Part shown: piece by piece, positions 17,602 through 27,353 of the stretch | Position numbering within the stretch: position 1 is the stretch's first letter | Layout: every line of letters begins with the position of its first letter | NCBI GenBank assembly: GCA_016699515.1 | Contig: CP064978.1 | Location: forward strand, 124,001 to 188,000 | Source: Candidatus Peregrinibacteria bacterium | Lineage (GTDB): Bacteria; Patescibacteriota; Gracilibacteria; UM-FILTER-43-11 | DNA: 64,000 bases | Reading direction: 5' to 3' | Notes under the pieces: model-generated | What the model saw: the letters and a program-made list of their open reading frames with translations, nothing else | Database searches by the model: none | What the model was told of the DNA's origin: nothing | Position numbers and translations under genes: made by a program

Positions 17602-17631
17602 TTGACGCTTTGTCACTTTTTCTGCTATAAT
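17602..17631 (+). promoter_or_regulatory. Promoter of the DUF378 gene
   Basis: TTGACG (17602-17607), 18-base spacer, TATAAT (17626-17631). The start codon lies 30 bases further on. Confidence 0.75.
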
Positions 17632-17661
17632 TGGGGGGTATATTTTATAAAATAAAAAAAC

Positions 17662-18083
17662 ATGAAAAATTCAAAATGTATCCTCGTACTTATTGTTAAG
17701 CTGCTCGTTGTGGTTGGCGCTCTTAATTGGGGCCTTGTTGGTGTTGGATTAATTATTGGTAGCGACCTCAATGTCGTTCATATGGCGCTGGGCTTTTCTT
17801 CCATTGTTGAGGCTGTGGTTTACCTTTTGGTTGCCGTGGCAGGCGTGATGCTGCTCGTGGGTTGCCCATGTAAAAAATGTAAATGTTCTGGTGGTGGGTG
17901 CGAATGCAAATCAGCTGCTGGTATGCCTACTTCTACCCGGCTGCCGCTATGAACATGGATTCTGCTTCTGATGGGGCTGAATCTGACCATATGGAATCGA
18001 TGAGTATGGGTGCTTCGATGCCAGAAGCTTCTTCTGACTCCATGGAGGCCACTCCTACTGAAGAAAAGAAAGAAGAGATGTAA
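17662..18083 (+). CDS. DUF378 membrane protein with Cys-rich and Met/acidic tail, one frame break
   Basis: The first 70 residues match DUF378: two membrane helices with the LNWGLVGVG motif between about 20 and 32. A Cys cluster follows (CPCKKCKC, then GGGCECK). A single C appears missing near 17938. Restoring it joins the frame to an open tail (AAAMNMDSASDGAESDHMES and onward) rich in Met, Ser, Asp and Glu, ending in EEKKEEM at 18083. Repaired length is 140 residues. Without repair the protein ends at 17952. The Cys/His/Met-rich tail suggests metal binding, which is inference. Its own promoter and a downstream terminator make it monocistronic. Confidence 0.75.
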
Positions 18084-18097
18084 TCCCTTTTACAAAC

Positions 18098-18133
18098 AAA
18101 ACCCTGCTCACTTTACGTGGGTGGGGTTTTTTG
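18098..18133 (+). terminator. Terminator after the DUF378 gene
   Basis: AAAACCC..GCTCAC pairs with GTGGGTGGGGTTTT around a short loop and ends in a run of T. It also contains the -35 region of the tmRNA promoter. Confidence 0.7.
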
Positions 18134-18140
18134 TTATAAT
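18113..18140 (+). promoter_or_regulatory. tmRNA promoter
   Basis: TTTACG (18113-18118), 16-base spacer, perfect TATAAT (18135-18140). Transcription would start about 15 bases before the mature tmRNA 5' end, leaving a short leader for RNase P. Confidence 0.65.
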
Positions 18141-18161
18141 CTCTTCGCTCTTTAACACCGT

Positions 18162-18606
18162 GGGGATGACATGGCTTTGACAGAAATGGTTCTTGGCTAA
18201 AAATGGCTATTCAGGCATCGTATCGTCTGCCTGCCCCGCCCTAGGCGGGTAAATCCGTCCGATACAACTTTAAGTGCAACCTCTAAAGGTTCTCTAGGAA
18301 CTCGCTTTGCTCAACTTAAGAATGCAATGCCTTCTTTCGTTCCTGCATTTGCATAGTTCCATTGCGACTGCCTATTTCGCGGTCCCGTCTTGTTTAGTGA
18401 TACTCGCTACCTAAATAAGGCGCTATTCAGCGAGTTACGTGTAACCGATTCCCCTGGTATCGTTTGCATCGACAATTGATCCAGGTACGTGACGGAGTTC
18501 TTTGTGAGTTTCTCATTCCCTCATCGACAACTTGAAACCCACTATAATAGTAGATGTTTTTACCCTTCATTTTTGGACCCCGGTTCGATTCCGGGCATCT
18601 CCACCA
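18162..18606 (+). ncRNA. ssrA: Transfer-messenger RNA (tmRNA)
   Basis: The 5' end GGGGATG pairs with CATCTCC before the encoded ACCA 3' end, forming a seven-pair acceptor stem. The T arm is CCCCGGTTCGATTCCGGG. A tag frame can be read from GCA at 18276 to TAG at 18354, giving 26 codons starting ATSKGSLG and ending PSFVPAFA. A shorter choice starts at GCA 18324 and gives ten codons, AMPSFVPAFA, closer to the usual tag length. The hydrophobic, Ala-ended tail fits a ClpXP-type degron. At 445 nt it is long for a one-piece tmRNA. A GC-rich hairpin (gccccgccctaggcgggt, 18232-18250) seems inserted before the tag. It rescues stalled ribosomes with SmpB. Confidence 0.93.
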
Positions 18607-18829
18607 GACTAAAATACTTAATTTCGAATACTCTCCGCGCGGGCAGGCACAAATTACAAACCAATTCGAATGTCTAAAATTTTAAAATATTAAGATATTC
18701 ATTATTAGTAATTGTTTGTGGTTTGTGTGTTTGGTATTTAAAATTGTTACTTAGATCACCTCTTTCTTTTGCTTTTTTGAGTTATCCCGCGTATCATGAG
18801 GGCACGTTTATTTTTGAAAACAAATTACT

Positions 18830-19606
18830 ATGGAAAATGCCCAAATAAAAAATATAGCAACCTTCGCCTTGGTGGCCTCGATTGTTGCTGTTGTTATTGC
18901 GCTTTATGCGCTTTTTGTGCCTACCGCGGGTGGGGTAACGGCCAGTGCGAATGATGCCGATTTAGACGCGCGCATGGATCAGGCGATCGAACGCTATGTG
19001 GCACGTGTTCAAAAGGAACAACAAGCGGCCCAAGATCAAGAAGAAGCTGCCCGAACCGGTGGTGGAGCGCCTGTTGAAGGCGTTAGCGTGGACGATGATG
19101 CGGTTCATGGCGATAAAAATGCCCCGGTTACCTTAATTGAGTTTAGCGATTATCAATGTCCATATTGCCAAAAATTCTTTACGGGAGCTTTGCCGCAAAT
19201 TGTTCAAAATTATATCGATACAGGGAAAGTGAAGTTGGTGTATCGTGACTTTCCCCTTGGTTTTCATGAAAATGCCCGACCTTCTGCCATTGCGGCTGAA
19301 TGCTTTCGTGAACAAAAAGGAGACGAAGGCTATTTTCAATACCATAATCTGTTATTTGCCAATATCAATGCGCTCGGTAGCGATAATTTAAAGAAATGGG
19401 CGGTTGACTTGGGGGCCGATGCCAATCAGTTTAATGCCTGCTTGGATGGTGAAAAATATGGCAGTGAGGTGGATAAAGACATAAAGGAGGGGATGGCTTA
19501 CGGTGTTTCTGGTACACCCGCTTTCTTTGTCAATGGGCGCTTTATATCCGGAGCTCAGCCGTTTGAAGTTTTCCAACGTGTTATCGATGAAGAGTTGAAC
19601 AAATAA
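18830..19606 (+). CDS. Membrane-anchored DsbA-family thiol oxidoreductase
   Basis: This 258-residue protein has an N-terminal membrane anchor (residues 9-31, ATFALVASIVAVVIALYALF), an Ala/Gln-rich linker, and a DsbA-type thioredoxin domain from about residue 95. The active site is SDYQCPYCQKFF. The cis-Pro loop GVSGTPAFFVNG is near residue 220. A third Cys pair (AAEC, NAC) lies in the helical insertion. The likely role is disulfide formation or isomerisation outside the membrane, perhaps with the CcdA-like protein at 10340. It is followed by a strong terminator. Confidence 0.9.
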   Translation: MENAQIKNIATFALVASIVAVVIALYALFVPTAGGVTASANDADLDARMDQAIERYVARVQKEQQAAQDQEEAARTGGGAPVEGVSVDDDAVHGDKNAPVTLIEFSDYQCPYCQKFFTGALPQIVQNYIDTGKVKLVYRDFPLGFHENARPSAIAAECFREQKGDEGYFQYHNLLFANINALGSDNLKKWAVDLGADANQFNACLDGEKYGSEVDKDIKEGMAYGVSGTPAFFVNGRFISGAQPFEVFQRVIDEELNK

Positions 19607-19621
19607 TTGGCTTTGGAACTA

Positions 19622-19666
19622 ACAAAACAAGCAAGATGTTTCTTACAATATTTTGCTTGTTTTTTG
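19622..19666 (+). terminator. Terminator after the DsbA-like gene
   Basis: AAAACAAGCAA pairs with TTGCTTGTTTT, followed by a T run. The loop is about 20 bases. Confidence 0.75.
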
Positions 19667-19694
19667 AGTGTTTTGCGTTACAATTCGTTCCACG

Positions 19695-21779
19695 ATGATT
19701 CATCATTTTTTTGCACATCGTTGGGGGCAGCGCACACGGTTTTGCCATCTCAATTCCACTTCTTTGGAAGCCTTGGAATCCCAATCTTCTGACTTATTAC
19801 AAGTTAGAAAGGCTATTTTGAATATTATTAACCCTCTGGAAGAGGCTCATGCCTTGAGCCAGAAAACGGCTGAGGCCTATCGTAAAGCGGCCGACGAAAG
19901 TCCTACACTAGAGGCTGCTCAAGGATTTTATGAGTGGATTCAAACCAATGTGCCCAAATCGAAAGCCGTTCAACCCGCATTGGACCGTATTCATCTTCAG
20001 TTAGAAGAAGGAGTTCAGCAAAAAATAATGGGCAAAAATGATCAGGCCTTTTTGCTGCAAGCCGTTAAAGATTACTACAATGCCAATGATTTGATCGATC
20101 CTGATGTTTTGGCAAAATTACTCGATGCTATCGAGGGTAAATTGGACCGACTGAAAGCAGACAAACAGCGTTACGAAAAACTCATTCAAACAAATTTTCC
20201 CGGTTATGTTTTGCATGAACTCCCTAAAAATGAGCGTGCAGCCTTTTTGAGCGAGAACGATTACTTAAAAATGACGGTTCCCGAGCGGCGGGTGTTTTTG
20301 GGCAATCTTGAAAAAGCCCACTCAGCTACCGTGGTCGCGCGTAAAAAGGAGGAAGAAGCGTATGCTAAGCTGCTCAATAATCCCTACATGGGCAAAGCGA
20401 CTGTTGCTCAATTTATGAAAGAGTTTTGTGCGCTCACCCGCCGACGAGATCGCGCTGAATGGCTTTCGGAAATGGAAAATGGTCATCAAATTGAGCGTTA
20501 TGAAGATTTATGGAATGAAATTGAAGCAGATTTTCAGGGTACTCCTTTCCTGGATAAAATGTATGCTCTCAAAGACTCTATGGGCCATTCTGAGCTGACG
20601 GACGCTTTCTACGATATGAAGTCAATCGAAGCGAATAAACTAGAGCGCGGCTATCAATACCAACTGGATCGCTACCAATCCGCTGGCATTATTAGTGCGC
20701 ACACCCGCCTTGAATTTGACGCTGATTTTGATGCGCAAACCTTTCCGACCAAGTACGATTATGCACGCCAATTGCCTATGCAAATGCGTCGCTACGAAGC
20801 CCTTCGACATAAAATAGATGCCCTCGACCCTGCTTTTCAAAAAAAAGCCAGGGAGCTCTATCAGAGTAATCAGCATGGGTATACCGAAATTGAGGAATGG
20901 TATCAATCGGTGCAATCGAGCACTCTGGAGGTGGCTAACGATGAAGAACCTTCTGATAAAACCGATCTTCAGATTATGCAGTTAACGGATGCCATGAATG
21001 ATGATGCTTATAGTTACGCGGTGGAATGGATGCTCTCAATGCCTACGGAAATGAAGCAGGATTTATATCAGCTATTGCGCGGTTATCTGCAGTATCAATC
21101 GGAAGGGACCTCGGCATTGGACTTTCAGGATGATGCGGATCGAGAAATGAATGATTTTTTGGATGAGGAAATGGTTGATGAATTTGAAGAGCATGATTTG
21201 GTGGAACCGGATGTCAGCAATGATGAAGAAGAGAAAATAAAAAATTATATTATTCGTGACCCTGGTTTAAGTGACCAATTAGCTGTGAAATATGATGCGT
21301 TGGACGAGGTGCATGATGAAGTGAAAACGAATGCTAATGATGAAAAGCCTGGTCTATGGCGACGTTGGTTTAATCCGTCAGACCTCTCCGCCACTGATGA
21401 ATTTGAAAAAGTTCAACAAGCTCGCCGCATAGCGGAAGATCCGAATTTAACAGCAGACGATCAAGTATCCGTGGATGTCGATCGATTGGATGTTAGTACT
21501 CAAGTGCGCGAAAAAAATGTTTTGGATTATGCTTATGTGAATAAACGCATTGGCAAAAAGAATGTGGTGCGAGTTGATGTGGGTTACAAGGCGGCGGTGC
21601 GTCATTTGATTAGCGATCATCCGAGCGGAATTCCTCGCGATACTAAACTGCATCTTATGGCCAATCAGCATCAGCGAAAAGTAGAGTTTGGCTATACTGA
21701 GTCCAAATTATTGATGAGAGTCCTGGCGCTTGATTTGGGGCGAGGTGGTCAAAAGCGTGATCAATTGAAAGCCGCTTAA
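19695..21779 (+). CDS. Large orphan helical protein
   Basis: I do not recognise this 694-residue protein. I chose the ATG at 19695, because a TACAAT box at 19679-19684 (with TTGTTT at 19657) would place transcription start inside the GTG extension beginning at 19668. It has no signal peptide or membrane segment. It is helical and charged throughout, with many Tyr, Glu and Arg residues, and a strongly acidic stretch at about 500-530 (FLDEEMVDEFEEHDLVEPD). The C-terminal 90 residues turn basic and more globular. It could be a cytoplasmic scaffold. It converges on the GH15 gene, overlapping its end by four bases. Confidence 0.65.
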   Translation: MIHHFFAHRWGQRTRFCHLNSTSLEALESQSSDLLQVRKAILNIINPLEEAHALSQKTAEAYRKAADESPTLEAAQGFYEWIQTNVPKSKAVQPALDRIHLQLEEGVQQKIMGKNDQAFLLQAVKDYYNANDLIDPDVLAKLLDAIEGKLDRLKADKQRYEKLIQTNFPGYVLHELPKNERAAFLSENDYLKMTVPERRVFLGNLEKAHSATVVARKKEEEAYAKLLNNPYMGKATVAQFMKEFCALTRRRDRAEWLSEMENGHQIERYEDLWNEIEADFQGTPFLDKMYALKDSMGHSELTDAFYDMKSIEANKLERGYQYQLDRYQSAGIISAHTRLEFDADFDAQTFPTKYDYARQLPMQMRRYEALRHKIDALDPAFQKKARELYQSNQHGYTEIEEWYQSVQSSTLEVANDEEPSDKTDLQIMQLTDAMNDDAYSYAVEWMLSMPTEMKQDLYQLLRGYLQYQSEGTSALDFQDDADREMNDFLDEEMVDEFEEHDLVEPDVSNDEEEKIKNYIIRDPGLSDQLAVKYDALDEVHDEVKTNANDEKPGLWRRWFNPSDLSATDEFEKVQQARRIAEDPNLTADDQVSVDVDRLDVSTQVREKNVLDYAYVNKRIGKKNVVRVDVGYKAAVRHLISDHPSGIPRDTKLHLMANQHQRKVEFGYTESKLLMRVLALDLGRGGQKRDQLKAA

Positions 21780-23729
21780 CCTCTTAATTTTTCGTTGTAT
21801 TTTAGCACCGTGTCCACAAAAGTGGCGTGACTCCAGGTGAGCGGAGCGACCGAGAGGGGATCACCGTTGAAGGGATTGATTTGTTCCGGCAATAACCCCG
21901 CCGGGTTCATGTATTTAATGGTCCAATCGATCCAGCCTCGTACCTCTTTCAAGTCTGCTTCCGACTGAGCTAGAGCCAACTTCCACTGGGCGTGCCATAA
22001 CGTGGTTATGATCCATGGGTTCCCGGGGATTCCGTGATAATCGGCATTGACCCGCTGATAATCGTCATTTTCGCTTCGAGCCAGACCGCCGATGGTATGC
22101 ACCGATAATGTATCGGCGATGGCTTGGTTGGTTCGCATGATGCGTTCGTCGTTGGGTGGAAGTACACCGAACATCCAAAGCGCGTGCATGCTGGCGTCCA
22201 ATCCATAATCTTTTATTACTTCACCGTCTTCGGTGCACTGAATTCGTTTTAAAAATCGCCCGGACTCTTCGTCGTATAAGTGTTTTAAAATGGCGGTTTT
22301 AATATCACTGGCTGCTTTTTCGTATCGGCGATGATGGTTAAAATGACCCAGAATTTCGGATAAATGCGCGGCGGCCATTAATCCGGCATATACCGTAGCA
22401 GCGGTGTAACTAAACACTCCATATTCACGTTCCCATAAGTCATAGCTGGGCAGGGGTAACCCCGTCACCTTGTCCACATAGTCCATCATAAAATTCCCCG
22501 GTTTTTTGACCAAAGGTTCGTACATTTTTTGTACAAATTCGATGTCGCCAAACTGGTGAAAATGCTCATGCAACGCGTGGACCACAATTCCGGTTTCGTC
22601 TTCTTGAATGGGTAAATTCGGCTTTCCATCTTTGTACCAAGGGTGCCAAGAAGATCCTAAAGAATGGTCGGGATTGTATTTGTGTAATAAATATCCCGAT
22701 TCAGTAATTACGTCGGCACAAAATTCAAAAAATCGCTTACTGATTTCTCCGTATCCTGCACGATCCAATGCCAGCGACACCCATCCACCGTCTCGCGGCC
22801 ACATGTAGGTGTAGGTGTCTTTATTAAATTTCATAATGTCCGAATCATTTGCGGCAATAATCGCCCCTCGATTGTCGATTTGGGTGCGCATGATCAACAC
22901 ACTTTGTTTGTAATGTTTCTTTAGATCATTGGGCAAGCTTGAAATACGCTCCGGTTCTTTGTTAACCCAACTTTTCCAATAATTGATAGAATTTTTGAGC
23001 AATTTTTCAGGATTTTCTTCAACGACAAAATTATGCAGCGTTTCGACCTCTTCCAAATTTTTTCCCGCAGTGATCCAAAAATAAACCACCGCTTCGCTGC
23101 CGGCTTTTAAAAATACGTTCATTTGAGCGGTTGAATCGACCGACCCTTGTTCGATTGGATATTCCTCTAGTTTTCCGTCTTCTGCGTCTCTCCAGGTTCC
23201 TTCCAACCCGCGGTACTCACTTTTCCCAACGGCGAATGAATCGATGCCCTGATGTTGCCCTTGCCCACTGATCCAAAAATATCGTTTTTTACGATAATGA
23301 ATAATGGCTTTATGATTGGGTTCGTAATAGGCAGTGTCTTGTTGCTTGTCGCCGTAAATATGAAAATCCTGGCCAAAAAGAGCCTCACTTCCCGATCACG
23401 ATCTCTTTCGTTGATTAGGTTATTTTTCGAATAAGAACGTCTTGGGTTGGAGAAAGAAAATCATTGAAATACAGACTGATTCCAAGTGCACTATTTTTGG
23501 CACTGCTTCCCGTTACTACGGTGTCTTCAACATATTTACTTTCGTGAATCCATTCCTTCTCATCGATCCAACTGAATTGATGATCCGTGTACATCCCCAG
23601 TCGTAATTTATGTTGATAGGCGATTTGATCTTCCATACCAACAAAAGGAAAATAGAGATCACGAATTAGGTTGTGTTGGTCGATCGCTACGAGCAAATTT
23701 CCGTTACCGGTGACAATTGAGCTTGGCAT
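21776..23729 (-). CDS. GH15 glucoamylase-like glycoside hydrolase, two frame breaks
   Basis: Read through two single-base losses (near 23425 and 23373), this is a 651-residue GH15 protein. The N-terminal beta-sandwich starts MPSSIVTGNGNLLVAIDQH. The (alpha/alpha)6 barrel carries YMWPRDGGWVSLALDRAGY, the SSWHPWYKDGKPNLPIQEDE segment with the likely catalytic acid Glu, and the C-terminal PLTWSHATFVDTVLKY. GH15 enzymes release glucose from non-reducing ends of alpha-glucans. No signal peptide is seen, so it acts on internal glucan. It is the last gene of the GT-GH57-GH15 cluster, 42 bases after the GH57 stop. Confidence 0.88.
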
Positions 23730-23771
23730 AACTTACTAAATTACAAATGACAAATACACAAATTCCAAATA

Positions 23772-25074
23772 CTAAATCATCCTTTCTACTTTCTTTTCGA
23801 ACGCGGTGAGCGTGTTCATGTAGTTAATGTACGCTTCGTACGGAGAACTGAACGGAGAAAAATAAGCGTGTACATCCCCGTCGCTCCAATATTTGGTGCA
23901 CATATAATAAAAGTGATCCGATGTTTGAAGCTTTCTCCATTTGTGCATCACGTCTTCGCTGGTCTTTTTTGGCAATTTTTTAAGCTCCGTTTTGAGCGTA
24001 TTTTCCAATTCAAAAATTCTCTCCAATGCTGATTCCTGTAATTCATTGCTTCGCCACGCTGAAAGATCGCGCTCCATATCGGCCCAGGACATCAACTGTG
24101 GCACGTCTACGTCTCCTTGCACGTCATAGGCATCAATGGTTTCGGAAGGGGTTTTAAAGCCAATGTTTTTTTTCGAAACACGCTTTTGGTAAATGTTCCA
24201 TAAAGTTGAATATTCCGGTGTCTTCCCATTGATGTTCGCCGAATGTTTCATAGTCCATGAATAAATTGATCGTATTTTCAGCGGTGGCGTCCAACCAATC
24301 AGCGTATTTTTGTGTATTTAAAGGCCATTCGGACCATCCGCGATTGCTGAACCGAAATGCAATGTCATCCGACAATTTATAATTTTTAAGCAATAGACCA
24401 AATTTTTTTGACTTTCTTTTTTTAATGGCGTGTTTGCGGGCTAATTTTAAGTCTTCGGGATGTAGTTCCACGTTTTTAGGTTCATACAGGTAATTGGGAC
24501 TTTTCCAATCCAAATAGTAGTCCCAGCCTTCGGCTAAAATTCCTTTGAATCCCATTTCTTTGATGAAATTTCCGATTTCATTGTTGTAAATCAATTCGGT
24601 ATTGCGGAATACCTGAGGTTTTTTTCCAAATAATTTGTACACCAATTCATCATGTTTCTTAATTTGATGGGTGAATTCATCTTTCGAATAAAGCCATGCA
24701 AGGGAATGATAGTAAGTTTCGCTCAAAATTTCGGCTTGGCCGGTTTTGAAAATGGCCTTGAACGAATTCAATACTTTTTTTCCGATCGCCCCAAATTCCA
24801 AGCATTGTTCCAAAAATACCCCCGAAAGACTGTAGCTTATTTTGAACTCCGGATATTGCTTCAATAATTTGAGCATGAGCTTGTTGGCTGGCAAATAGCA
24901 CTTGTTCGCTACTTTTTCGAATATCTTTTGGTTGCCGTATTCTTTGGGGCCTTCAAACCATGCGTCGTGTTCGTTTATTCCTAGTGCATTGCAATTCGAA
25001 ATGCGATACGGTTGGTGGACCTCAAAATAAAAGCAGATGGTTTTGTGGTAATTTTCTGTTGTTTTTGTATTCAT
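23772..25074 (-). CDS. GH57 family alpha-amylase-like protein, one frame break
   Basis: The repaired protein has 433 residues and matches GH57: FYFEVHQPYRI near the N-terminus (conserved His), SYSLSGVFLEQ, ILSETYYHSLAWL with the expected catalytic Glu position, FRNTELIYNN, and LFMDYETFGEHQ with the second conserved acid. An extra A in the run at about 24166-24175 breaks the frame; reading past it continues NIGFKTPSETIDAYD. GH57 includes alpha-amylases, amylopullulanases and branching enzymes; this form resembles the intracellular amylase-like group found beside GT and GH15 genes. It starts 23 bases after the glycosyltransferase stop. Confidence 0.88.
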
Positions 25075-25097
25075 TTTATTTTTGTTACACAGACGGC

Positions 25098-26330
25098 CTA
25101 TACCCCTGAGAGCGCCCGTCCATAGGTTTTGATCATATGCTTGGCCTGTTCTGCCCAGCTCAATTTTTGGACTTCTCGTTCACCGTGTTCTTTTAGTGTG
25201 TTTCTTAAAGCGGGATAATTCAATACGGCCAATACCTGATTGGCCATTTCATCAACATCCCAAAAATCGGTTCGAAGGGCGTTTTTAATAATTTCAGAAA
25301 CTCCGGATTGCTTTGAAATCAAAACGGGCGCTCCACTACGAATGGCTTCAAGCGGCGCAATGCCAAAGGGCTCCGAAACCGAAGGCATGACGTATAAATC
25401 GGCTTCGCCGTATGCCTTTGCCACTTCATCACCTTTTAAAAATCCCGAAAATAAAACGTTTCGTTCGATGCCTAATTCAATCGCCATGTGAATCACTCGT
25501 TCCATCATGTCTCCGTCACCCGCCATCACAAATTTTACTTTTGGTTTGTGCTCCAGTACCCTTTTGGCCATTTTCAAAAAATAGTCGGGCCCTTTTTGCA
25601 TCGTCATTCTACCCAGGAAAAGCACGATTTGGTCCTTTTTTTCGATCAGGTGGGTTTTTTGATAGTGGGCCGCATTTTCGACCGCATTGTGCACTACATC
25701 AATTTTATGCTCCGGAATGCCATAGTGCTTTATCAGCATTTGCTTGGTGTAATGGCTCACTGCGATAACCCGATCCGCTTTTTCCATTCCACGTCTTTCC
25801 AAGTCGAACACTTGTTGATTTGGATGCTCACCGCTGCGATCGAATTCGGTTGCATGAATGTGCATCACCAAAGGCTGGTCAGAAATTTGTTTGGCTTGAA
25901 TTCCTGCTTCGGCTGTTAACCAATCGTGGGTGTGAATCACATCATGTGGAATTTTTTGCGCATGTACTGCACCTTTTTCTGCAAAGCGCACCATTTCTTC
26001 CATTAAATTCGGCCCATACAAGTGCTCGGGCTCGTTGGAATGGTTTTGTTGGTGAATTTGAAGGAATTGATGGTAGGCAGTGGGGGATGCGTACGGTGAA
26101 TAGAGCCCCGAAGGAATTGCAATTTGCTTAATCATCCCCCCGGACTCATGTGCCGTAAGAATTTTAAACTGATTGTTGGCTACCGCACGCATTTGATCAT
26201 TAACCTTAGGAAGAACCAAATACACTTCTTGGCCATTGTGAATCAGGCCTTCTACAATGCCTTTGCACGCTACACCCAATCCGCCGCTGTTGATGGGTGG
26301 GAATTCCCAACCATACATCAATATTTTCAT
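25098..26330 (-). CDS. Glycogen/starch synthase-like glycosyltransferase
   Basis: This 410-residue GT-B glycosyltransferase opens with YGWEFPPINSGGLGVACKG, the glucan-synthase form of the donor-side glycine motif. The C-terminal half has LFLGRMTMQKGPDYFL, VFSGFLKGDEVAKAYGEAD and the acceptor-site MPSVSEPFGIAPLEAIRSG with the E-X7-E pair. It resembles both GT5 starch synthases and GT4 enzymes, so nucleotide-sugar specificity is open. Context with GH57 and GH15 points to alpha-glucan synthesis. It is the first gene of the cluster. Confidence 0.88.
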   Translation of the reverse strand: MKILMYGWEFPPINSGGLGVACKGIVEGLIHNGQEVYLVLPKVNDQMRAVANNQFKILTAHESGGMIKQIAIPSGLYSPYASPTAYHQFLQIHQQNHSNEPEHLYGPNLMEEMVRFAEKGAVHAQKIPHDVIHTHDWLTAEAGIQAKQISDQPLVMHIHATEFDRSGEHPNQQVFDLERRGMEKADRVIAVSHYTKQMLIKHYGIPEHKIDVVHNAVENAAHYQKTHLIEKKDQIVLFLGRMTMQKGPDYFLKMAKRVLEHKPKVKFVMAGDGDMMERVIHMAIELGIERNVLFSGFLKGDEVAKAYGEADLYVMPSVSEPFGIAPLEAIRSGAPVLISKQSGVSEIIKNALRTDFWDVDEMANQVLAVLNYPALRNTLKEHGEREVQKLSWAEQAKHMIKTYGRALSGV

Positions 26331-26460
26331 TTTTTATTTTTGCCCTAAAAAAATCCTAATATTATAGCATAAATAAAGGTCTTTTTCCATCGAGAGGCCT
26401 TGCTAAAAAACAAGATTATTTTTCAATCACTTTATTGCGCTGCGCATGCCTTTGTGCCGT

Positions 26461-27309
26461 TTATTTTTTGGTGCGAGGCCACCCCATTAAAACCGCGCCT
26501 TTTGCGACCGATGTTTTACTCGACCCGTCAACGATTTGAGGCGATTTTCCGCTCAACGAATAGGATTGAATGATCTTTTTTAGGGCGGTTTTATCCGCTT
26601 TTAGATGATAATGGTAAACCGACCCCCCCATCACGATCACTTCGGGATCAAAAATCGAACATAAATTTGATAAGCCGATTCCCACTTGTTTTAATAGCGT
26701 TTTTTTGTTTTTAGCAGTTGCTTTTACATACGTTCCGCTGGTGTTTTTTTCGAAGGTGGCGTGCTTTTGATCTTGCCGGATGATCATATGTCCGAATTCA
26801 CCTGCGTATCCATGTGCGCCTTGTATCATTGCTCCATTTACAATAGCAGCCCCTCCCAACCCTGTGCCAATCATTACCGCTATGATATTTTGATAGGATT
26901 TAAGTTTTTTTTCTTGATATTCCGCCGCTAAAAAGGCGTTTACATCGTTTACAACGTGTACCGGAGTTTGATATTTTTTTTCAAAATATTCCTTTAATTT
27001 TAATGGTTTTTTAATGGGAATATGGGGTGTGTGCATTACAACGCCTTGCTGTGTTACTAAGCCAGGCATTGCTAGCGCGATTCCTTTGATGCCAGGGTGC
27101 CACTGTGCTTGAATGAGCGCTTCGAGTTGAGTCAAAAAGCCTTTTAACCCTTGGTTTACCTTTGTTTTTACCTCGTATTTTACGATCGAATTTAGTGCCG
27201 TATCAAACCCTTCCAGGTCAATTTTGGTCCCCCCTACATCCACGCCTATAAATTTTATTTTGTTGTTCATATCATTCATAAGATTATCGATAATAGATTT
27301 TAGATTCAA
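26461..27309 (-). CDS. ROK-family protein (sugar kinase-like) lacking the zinc motif
   Basis: This 282-residue protein has the ROK phosphate-1 motif GVDVGGTKIDLEGF, the catalytic-site VVNDVNAFLAAEY (Asp expected as base) and the adenosine motif GTGLGGAAIVNG. After GYAGEFGHMII, where ROK kinases carry a CxCGxxGC zinc site, the sequence instead runs RQDQKHATFEKNTSG without Cys. A glucokinase role would fit the glucan cluster upstream on the same strand, but the zinc loop loss makes specificity uncertain. ATGs at 27309 and 27270 are both possible starts. Confidence 0.83.
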   Translation of the reverse strand: MNLKSIIDNLMNDMNNKIKFIGVDVGGTKIDLEGFDTALNSIVKYEVKTKVNQGLKGFLTQLEALIQAQWHPGIKGIALAMPGLVTQQGVVMHTPHIPIKKPLKLKEYFEKKYQTPVHVVNDVNAFLAAEYQEKKLKSYQNIIAVMIGTGLGGAAIVNGAMIQGAHGYAGEFGHMIIRQDQKHATFEKNTSGTYVKATAKNKKTLLKQVGIGLSNLCSIFDPEVIVMGGSVYHYHLKADKTALKKIIQSYSLSGKSPQIVDGSSKTSVAKGAVLMGWPRTKK

Positions 27310-27353
27310 GAAGAAGTATGTTAGGCTAGAAGCCGAAATTAATCTTAGATCGT

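Noticed and set aside
18489..18677. Open frame of 62 codons
   Set aside because: It overlaps the 3' part of tmRNA including its T arm and acceptor stem.
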